Below, one piece after another: positions 58,751-64,000 of a DNA stretch of 64,000 nucleotides. The DNA comes from Hydrogenophaga sp. (GTDB lineage: Bacteria; Pseudomonadota; Gammaproteobacteria; Burkholderiales; Burkholderiaceae_C), in contig NZ_WVZN01000021.1 of NCBI RefSeq assembly GCF_011772445.1, forward strand, positions 1-64,000, written 5' to 3'. The notes beneath the pieces were generated by a model. The model saw nothing but the letters and a program-made list of their open reading frames with translations. It searched no databases and was not told the DNA's origin. A program made the position numbers and the translations under genes. Position 1 is the stretch's first letter; the number at the start of each line of letters is the position of its first letter.

Positions 58751-59397
58751 TGGCCATCGCCACCCAGCCCATCCAGCGCGTCGGCATGTTCGGCGGCGCG
58801 TTCGACCCGCCGCACACCGCGCACCGCGCACTCGCGCAGGCCGCGCTGGACCAGCTCCGGCTCGATGCGCTGCACGTGATGCCCACCGGGCAGGCCTGGC
58901 ACAAGGCGCGCGCTCTCTCGCCCGCGCACCACCGCATCGCCATGTGCGAGGCCGCCTTCGGCGACCTGCCGCGCGTGCGCATCGACCGCCGCGAGACCGA
59001 GCGGCAGGGCCCCAGCTACACCGCCGACACGCTGGCCGAGCTGCGCGCCGAGTACCCCGCGGCCACGCTTTACCTGGTGCTGGGCGCGGACCAGTTGCTC
59101 GCGTTCAAGTCCTGGGTGCGCTGGGAAGAGGTGCTCTCGCTGGCCACACTGGCGGTGGCCAACCGCCCCACCAACATCGGCGCGCAGGCCCTGCGCGGCG
59201 ACGCTCCGCTCACCGACCTGCGTGGCGTGGACGTGCCCTTCGCGCGCCTGCGCATGCCGCTGCAGCACATCAGTGCCACCGCCTTGCGCGCCAAGCTGGC
59301 CAACGAGCCGGCCGACGACCCGTCGCTGGACCTGCTGGTCCCTGACGCGGTCGCGAGCTATATTTCGCAACACCACCTCTACCAGTCCCCTACATGA
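58750..59397 (+). CDS. nadD: Nicotinate-nucleotide adenylyltransferase
   Basis: A 215-residue enzyme of NAD synthesis. It has [20 protein letters not shown] with a TxH variant of the usual HxGH nucleotide-binding motif (HTAH), [13 protein letters not shown] and the C-terminal HISATALRA. The stop overlaps the rsfS ATG by 4 bp. Confidence 0.95.
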   Translation: MAIATQPIQRVGMFGGAFDPPHTAHRALAQAALDQLRLDALHVMPTGQAWHKARALSPAHHRIAMCEAAFGDLPRVRIDRRETERQGPSYTADTLAELRAEYPAATLYLVLGADQLLAFKSWVRWEEVLSLATLAVANRPTNIGAQALRGDAPLTDLRGVDVPFARLRMPLQHISATALRAKLANEPADDPSLDLLVPDAVASYISQHHLYQSPT

Positions 59398-60065
59398 CCA
59401 GCGAATCCGCCGCGAAAAAAGACATCCAGAAACTGCAAAGGGCCATCGTCGATGGCCTGGAGGACGTCAAGGGCCAGGACATCGTGGTCTTCAACACCGA
59501 GGAACTGTCGCCGCTGTTCGAGCGCGTGATCGTCGCCAGCGGCACCTCCAACCGCCAGACCAAGGCCCTGGCCGCCAGCGTGCGCGACGCGGTGCGCGAG
59601 GCCGGCTTCGACAAGCCCCGCATCGAGGGCGAGGACAACGGCGAATGGATCATCGTGGACTGCGGCCCGGCCGTGGCGCACGTGATGCAGCCCGCCATCC
59701 GCCAGTACTACCGGCTCGAGGACATCTGGGGCGCCAAGCCCGTGCGCCTGACCACCGCCGCCGCCAAGAAGGCAGAGGCGGCGAAGAAGAAGGCCAGGCC
59801 AGCCGCCGACAAGGTGGCCGAGGCCAAGCCGGTGTCGGCCAAGGCGGTGGTTCGCAAGGCGGCGGCAAAGGCCGCGCCCGGCAAGGCCCCCGCATCGAAG
59901 AAGGCCGCCGCGAAGAAGCCCGCGGCGAAAACCGCACCGGCCAAGCCGCGCGCCGGCATGAGCAAGGTGGTGGTGAACGCCCCGGCCGCGAAGAAGAAGG
60001 CCTCGCCCAAGGCCGCGCCCGCGGCGAAGAAGCCGGCCAGACCCGCCGCCAAGAAGAAGGCATGA
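59394..60065 (+). CDS. rsfS: Ribosome silencing factor with Lys/Ala-rich tail
   Basis: A 223-residue protein. Residues 1-119 are a normal RsfS domain ([46 protein letters not shown]), which binds uL14 and blocks subunit joining when nutrients run short. Residues 120-223 are an unusual basic tail rich in Lys, Ala and Pro, like histone H1 or AlgP-type tails. Typical RsfS proteins stop near residue 115. The tail may bind nucleic acid or rRNA. Start overlaps nadD, stop overlaps rlmH. Confidence 0.95.
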   Translation: MTSESAAKKDIQKLQRAIVDGLEDVKGQDIVVFNTEELSPLFERVIVASGTSNRQTKALAASVRDAVREAGFDKPRIEGEDNGEWIIVDCGPAVAHVMQPAIRQYYRLEDIWGAKPVRLTTAAAKKAEAAKKKARPAADKVAEAKPVSAKAVVRKAAAKAAPGKAPASKKAAAKKPAAKTAPAKPRAGMSKVVVNAPAAKKKASPKAAPAAKKPARPAAKKKA

Positions 60066-60529
60066 AGCTCGTGATCGTCGCGGTCGGGCAGAAAGTGCCC
60101 GACTGGGCCCAGACCGCCTACGACGATTACGCCAAACGCTTTCCCCCGGAACTGCGCGTCGAGCTCAAGGCCGTCAAGACCGAGCCGCGCGCCTCCAAGA
60201 CCACCAAGACCCTGTGGGCCGCCGAGCGCCAGCGCATCGAAGCGGCCATTCCGCGCGGCGCGCGCGTGGTGGCCCTGGACGAGCGCGGCACCACCCTGAC
60301 GACGCAGGCGCTCGCGCAGCAGCTCAGGCAATGGCAACTCGGCGGCGACGACGTCGCCCTGGTCATCGGCGGGCCTGATGGCCTGGACCCGGCCTTTCGC
60401 GAGGCCGCGCACCAGCGCATCCGACTGTCCGACCTGACGCTGCCGCACGCCATGGTGCGGGTGTTGCTGATCGAGCAGTTGTACCGGGCGTGGTCGATCA
60501 ACGCGAACCATCCCTACCACCGCGAATGA
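60062..60529 (+). CDS. rlmH: 23S rRNA pseudouridine-1915 N3-methyltransferase
   Basis: A 155-residue SPOUT methyltransferase that modifies helix 69 of 23S rRNA. It opens [20 protein letters not shown] and has the [13 protein letters not shown] loop and [18 protein letters not shown] knot region. Stop and start overlap neighbours. Confidence 0.97.
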   Translation: MKLVIVAVGQKVPDWAQTAYDDYAKRFPPELRVELKAVKTEPRASKTTKTLWAAERQRIEAAIPRGARVVALDERGTTLTTQALAQQLRQWQLGGDDVALVIGGPDGLDPAFREAAHQRIRLSDLTLPHAMVRVLLIEQLYRAWSINANHPYHRE

Positions 60530-61143
60530 CGAAGACCCAGGCCCCCTTCATCTACCTGGCCTCGCAGAGCCCGCGCCGCCGCGAACTGCTCACGCAGTGG
60601 GGCGTGCGCCACGAGCTGCTGTTGCCCGATGCCGACGAAGACGCGGAGTCGCTGGAGGCCGCGCACCCGAACGAGGCGCCCGCGCGCTACGTGCAGCGCG
60701 TCACCGCGCTCAAGCTCGAGGCCGCCCTGGCGCGCTTGAAGCGCCGCGGTCTGCCCGCCGCGCCCGTGCTGTGCGCCGACACCACCGTGGCGCTGGGCCG
60801 GCGCATCCTGGGCAAGCCGGCCGACGCGGTCGAAGCGCGGCGCATGCTGACCGACCTGTCCGGCCGCACGCACCGCGTGCTCACGGCCGTGGCGGTGGGC
60901 AAGGGCGCGCGGCGCTGGACGGCGCTGTCCGCCTCCAACGTGCGCTTCGACGCGCTCACGCCCACGCAAATCCGCCGCTACGTCGAGGGCGGCGAGCCCA
61001 TGGGCAAGGCCGGCGCCTACGCCATCCAGGGCCACGCGGGCCTGTGGATCCGCCGCATCACCGGCAGCCACACCGGCATCGTGGGTCTGCCCGCGTTCGA
61101 GACGGCGCAATTGCTGCGCGCGGCCGGCCTTTCCATCCTTTGA
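60526..61143 (+). CDS. maf: Maf-family nucleotide pyrophosphatase
   Basis: A 205-residue Maf protein. It begins [22 protein letters not shown], has [18 protein letters not shown] and the C-terminal [20 protein letters not shown]. Maf enzymes hydrolyse non-canonical or canonical nucleoside triphosphates. The ATG at 60526 overlaps the rlmH stop; the upstream part of the frame belongs to rlmH. Confidence 0.96.
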   Translation: MTKTQAPFIYLASQSPRRRELLTQWGVRHELLLPDADEDAESLEAAHPNEAPARYVQRVTALKLEAALARLKRRGLPAAPVLCADTTVALGRRILGKPADAVEARRMLTDLSGRTHRVLTAVAVGKGARRWTALSASNVRFDALTPTQIRRYVEGGEPMGKAGAYAIQGHAGLWIRRITGSHTGIVGLPAFETAQLLRAAGLSIL

Positions 61144-61156
61144 CGAGCCCCATCCC

Positions 61157-62731
61157 ATGAACCAGGACATCCTGATCAACTGGTCTCCGCAGGAGACGCG
61201 CGTGGCCGTGGTGGAGCAGGGTGCCGTGCAGGAGGTCCACATCGAGCGCACGCTGGAGCGCGGGCTGGTGGGCAACATCTACCTGGGCAAGGTCTCGCGC
61301 GTGTTGCCGGGCATGCAGTCGGCCTTTCTGGACATCGGCCTGGACCGCGCGGCCTTCCTGCACGTGGCCGATCTGATGCCCAACATCCAGGCCAAGCACG
61401 CGGCTCCGCGCACGAGCGGGCCGGCTCCTGCAGAGCCTGCTTCGCCACCGGCGGGCTCGGCTGAGGCGCCGGTCGTCCCACCGGTCACCGCGCCCAAGGT
61501 GCTGGCGCCCAACCCGGTGCTGCCCATCGAGAAGCAGATCTTCGAGGGCCAGGCGCTCATGGTGCAGGTGCTCAAGGACCCGATCGGCACCAAAGGCGCG
61601 CGGCTCACGGCGCAGATCAGCATCGCGGGCCGGCTGCTGGTGTTCCTGCCGCAGGACAATCACATCGGCGTGTCGCAGAAGATCCCGCCCGCGCAGCGCG
61701 AGGCCTTGCGCCAGCGACTGCTGGCCCTCACCGCCACCAGCGACGGCAGCCCCTCGGGCGGCTTCATCCTGCGCACCAACGCCGAGGACGCCGACGACGA
61801 GGAACTGGCCGACGACGTGGCCTACCTGCGCAAGACCTGGCTGCGCATCAAGGAAGCCGCGTTGCGCCAGCCGCCGGCCTCGCTGCTGCACGAGGACCTG
61901 AACCTCATGCAGCGCGTGCTGCGCGACCTCTCGGGCGCGGGCACGCAGTCCATCCGCATCGACTCGCGCGAGCAGCACGGCCTGCTCACGGGCTTCGCGA
62001 ACGAGTTCATGCCCGACACCGTGGCCAAGCTGCAGCACTACAGCGGCGAGCGGCCCATCTTCGACCTGTTCAACGTGGACGAGGAGATCGTGCGCGCGCT
62101 GGGCCGGCGGGTGGAACTCAAGTCGGGTGGCTACCTGGTCATCGACCAGACCGAGGCCCTGACCACGGTGGACGTCAACACCGGCGGTTTCGTCGGTGCG
62201 CGCAACTTCGACGACACGGTGTTCCGCACCAACCTCGAGGCGGCGCAGGCCATCGCGCGTCAACTGCGCCTGCGCAACCTGGGCGGCATCGTCATCGTGG
62301 ATTTCATCGACATGACGCGCGAGGACCACCGCGAGTCGGTGCTGGCCGAATTCCGCAAGCAACTCGCGCGCGACCGGGTCAAGACCATGATCGGCGGGTT
62401 TTCGCAGCTCGGCCTGGTGGAGATGACGCGCAAGCGAACGCGCGAATCCCTGGCGCACATGCTCAGCGAGGCCTGCGAGGCCTGTGGCGGCAAGGGCCAC
62501 GTGAAGACCGCGCGCAGCGTGTGCTACGACATCCTGCGCGAGATCCTGCGCGAGGCGCGCGCCTTCAACCCGCGCGAGTTCCGCGTGGTCGCGTCGCCCA
62601 AGGTGGTGGAGCTGTTCCTGGACGAGGAGCGCGCGCACCTGGCCGGGCTGTCGGAGTTCATCGGCAAGCCGATCTCGCTGCAGAGCGAGAACTCGATGAC
62701 GCAGGAGCAGTACGACATCGTGTTGATGTGA
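61157..62731 (+). CDS. rng: Ribonuclease G
   Basis: A 524-residue RNase E/G-family endoribonuclease that matures 16S rRNA 5' ends. The S1 domain (RGLVGNIYLGKVSRVLPGMQ) is interrupted by an Ala/Pro-rich insert (about 82-125). The catalytic DVNTGGFVGA and DFIDM motifs and the zinc-link CEACGGKGHV are present. Follows maf by 13 bp. Confidence 0.96.
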   Translation: MNQDILINWSPQETRVAVVEQGAVQEVHIERTLERGLVGNIYLGKVSRVLPGMQSAFLDIGLDRAAFLHVADLMPNIQAKHAAPRTSGPAPAEPASPPAGSAEAPVVPPVTAPKVLAPNPVLPIEKQIFEGQALMVQVLKDPIGTKGARLTAQISIAGRLLVFLPQDNHIGVSQKIPPAQREALRQRLLALTATSDGSPSGGFILRTNAEDADDEELADDVAYLRKTWLRIKEAALRQPPASLLHEDLNLMQRVLRDLSGAGTQSIRIDSREQHGLLTGFANEFMPDTVAKLQHYSGERPIFDLFNVDEEIVRALGRRVELKSGGYLVIDQTEALTTVDVNTGGFVGARNFDDTVFRTNLEAAQAIARQLRLRNLGGIVIVDFIDMTREDHRESVLAEFRKQLARDRVKTMIGGFSQLGLVEMTRKRTRESLAHMLSEACEACGGKGHVKTARSVCYDILREILREARAFNPREFRVVASPKVVELFLDEERAHLAGLSEFIGKPISLQSENSMTQEQYDIVLM

Positions 62732-62754
62732 CCACCCCCGCCGCGCTGCGCGCG

Positions 62755-62807
62755 GCCCCCTCAAGGGGGCGATGCCGACGGACCGGCGGAGCCGGATCCG
62801 TGGCATC
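62755..62807. repeat. Tandem hairpins, possible interspersed repeat
   Basis: A short hairpin (GCCCCC TCAA GGGGGC, 62755-62770) is followed by a longer one: GATGCC-G-ACGGA-CCGG (62771-62786) pairs with CCGG-A-TCCGT-GGCATC (62792-62807). I recall similar sequences between genes in Comamonadaceae genomes. No second copy is in this window. It may also terminate rng and the convergent DUF962 gene. Confidence 0.6.
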
Positions 62808-62814
62808 TCTGGAC

Positions 62815-63342
62815 TCAGGCCACGCGCGCCGGCGGCCCCTCGCGCACCGGGCCCACCTGCGACTCGATGTCGTGCTGCAACTGCTGTCTCAGTCCGAGCA
62901 GGAACCCCAGTTCAGCCACCACGAACAGCGGGCCGATGATCAGACCCATCAGGTCGTCCACGAAGGCGGGCTTGCGGCCCTCGTAAAAGTGGCCGATGAA
63001 CTGGATCACCCAGCCCACGACGAACAGGCCGATGCCCACGGTGAGCCACACGGCGGTGGACTGCGCCGCCACCGCCTGCGCGAACCACAGCGACAGCGCC
63101 ATCAGCGCCGCCATGACCACGCCCAGGCGCAGGTCCAGCTTGAGGTAGTACAGCACCGTGAGTACCGTGACCACCGTGGCCGGTGACAGCGCGATGGCGC
63201 CCCACTGCGCGAACGCTGGCCGCGCCAGCAGCACGGCCACGGCCAGCACGATCATGGGGATGCCGACGAAGTGGGTGAGGATGTTGCGGCGGTCTCGGTG
63301 GTAGGCCGCGTACTGGGTGAGCTGTTCGGTGAGGTTGCGCAT
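62815..63342 (-). CDS. DUF962 / Mpo1-like membrane protein
   Basis: A 175-residue protein with four membrane helices. The family start YAAYHRDRRNILTHFVGIPMI and the end IGHFYEGRKPAFVDDL are present, with His residues facing a possible Fe site as in yeast Mpo1 (fatty-acid alpha-dioxygenase). Bacterial members are uncharacterised. It lies 59 bp upstream (in reading sense, downstream) of the msbA end. Confidence 0.9.
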   Translation of the reverse strand: MRNLTEQLTQYAAYHRDRRNILTHFVGIPMIVLAVAVLLARPAFAQWGAIALSPATVVTVLTVLYYLKLDLRLGVVMAALMALSLWFAQAVAAQSTAVWLTVGIGLFVVGWVIQFIGHFYEGRKPAFVDDLMGLIIGPLFVVAELGFLLGLRQQLQHDIESQVGPVREGPPARVA

Positions 63343-63401
63343 GGCGTGTCTCCGATGCCGGGTGGCTTGCTCCGCCCTTGTACACCCGTGCGCCGCCGCG
63401 C

Positions 63402-64000
63402 TCAATCCGGTGTGTCCTGGGGCGCTGTCGCCTGCGCGTCCTCGCCCGCCGAGCCCAGCCCCTGCGCATGCAGCCGCGCGTAAACGCCGTCGGACGCCAG
63501 CAACTGCGCGTGCGATCCCTGCTCGGCGATGCGGCCTTCGGCAAGCACGATCACGCGGTCGGCGTGTTCGATGGTGGAGAGCCGGTGCGCGATGACCAGG
63601 GTGGTGCGGCCCCGCATGAGCCGCGCCAGCGCGTCCTGCACCAGCCGCTCGGATTCGTTGTCCAGCGCCGAGGTGGCTTCGTCCAGGATGAGGATGGGCG
63701 CGTCCTTGTAGATGGCGCGCGCGATGGCCAGGCGCTGACGCTGGCCGCCCGAGAGTTCGGTGGCGTTGTGGCCCACGTTGGTGTGCATGCCCTGCGGCAG
63801 TCGCTCCAGCAGATCGCCCAGGTTGGCCGACAGCAGGGCGGCGCGCACGCGCTCGCCGTCGATGTCGGCGTCGGCCGCGCCCAGGGCCACGTTGGCGGCC
63901 AGGCTGTCGTTGAGCATCACCACGTCCTGGCTCACCAGGGCGAACTGGCGGCGCAGGGCGGCCAGGTCCCACGCGGGCAGGGGCACGCCATCGAGCGACA
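63402..64000 (-). CDS. msbA: Lipid A flippase MsbA-like, C-terminal part (cut by window end)
   Basis: The visible ~200 residues are the end of an ABC exporter nucleotide-binding domain: Q-loop [20 protein letters not shown], signature [15 protein letters not shown], Walker [14 protein letters not shown] and H-loop [13 protein letters not shown]. The membrane domain and Walker A lie beyond the window. The [12 protein letters not shown] segment is typical of MsbA in Burkholderiales, but another type-I exporter is possible. An acidic Gln/Ala tail ends the protein. Confidence 0.85.
   Translation of the reverse strand, partial: SLDGVPLPAWDLAALRRQFALVSQDVVMLNDSLAANVALGAADADIDGERVRAALLSANLGDLLERLPQGMHTNVGHNATELSGGQRQRLAIARAIYKDAPILILDEATSALDNESERLVQDALARLMRGRTTLVIAHRLSTIEHADRVIVLAEGRIAEQGSHAQLLASDGVYARLHAQGLGSAGEDAQATAPQDTPD

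Overview
The window is high-GC chromosomal DNA from a betaproteobacterium. The gene content points to Burkholderiales, most likely Comamonadaceae (Hydrogenophaga-like): a FimV-like protein, lpxK-kdsB-adk, both isocitrate dehydrogenase types side by side, clpS-clpA, yebC-purD-hemF-nadD-rsfS-rlmH-maf-rng and an msbA end. This family-level placement is inference from gene content. I saw no tRNA, rRNA, CRISPR array, insertion sequence or phage gene.

Layout. 1-17.5 kb is mostly housekeeping: a FimV-like C-terminus, a D-2-hydroxyacid dehydrogenase, lexA with two SOS boxes facing an asparaginase, a small membrane/periplasmic pair, an orphan Ser/Thr/Pro-rich gene of unlike composition, then adk, kdsB, lpxK, exbD-exbB, xseA, sodB and two icd genes. 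17.6-46.8 kb is an accessory island. 46.9-64 kb returns to housekeeping genes: clpSA, a DHH protein, a Pat-like CoA ligase/acetyltransferase, a DksA/TraR protein, a HerA-like ATPase, the yebC to rng run, a DUF962 membrane protein and msbA.

The island is the main discovery. It encodes its own sigma-54 (rpoN, 27.3-28.7 kb), an NtrB-like hybrid kinase, an NtrC-type sigma-54 activator with a GSFTGA loop, and a second large hybrid kinase. By eye I find about 17 sequences matching the -24/-12 sigma-54 consensus (TGGCACG-N4-TTGC). All lie in the island, almost all just upstream of its genes and correctly oriented, including one in front of rpoN itself. Four gene pairs have back-to-back divergent promoters separated by only 4-16 bp.

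The predicted regulon has two arms. One is a surface-glycan arm: gmhA-, gmhB-, rfaE1- and rfaE2-like genes for ADP-D-glycero-D-manno-heptose, two family-9 (heptosyltransferase-like) and three other glycosyltransferases, a UDP-glucuronate-decarboxylase-like SDR, another SDR and a NodU-type carbamoyltransferase. The other is an envelope/stress arm: MscS channel, L,D-transpeptidase, GlsB/YeaQ-like and YqjD-like membrane proteins, a PA2169-type four-helix protein, a CBS-pair protein, DUF421, a YghA-like SDR, and several low-complexity proteins, including a Q/N-rich one and one with FUS-like Gly/Tyr/Gln/Ser repeats. I interpret this as a self-contained sigma-54 circuit that builds a heptose-rich, possibly carbamoylated glycan and a stress-adapted envelope. 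The promoters are read from sequence; the regulatory and glycan conclusions are inference.
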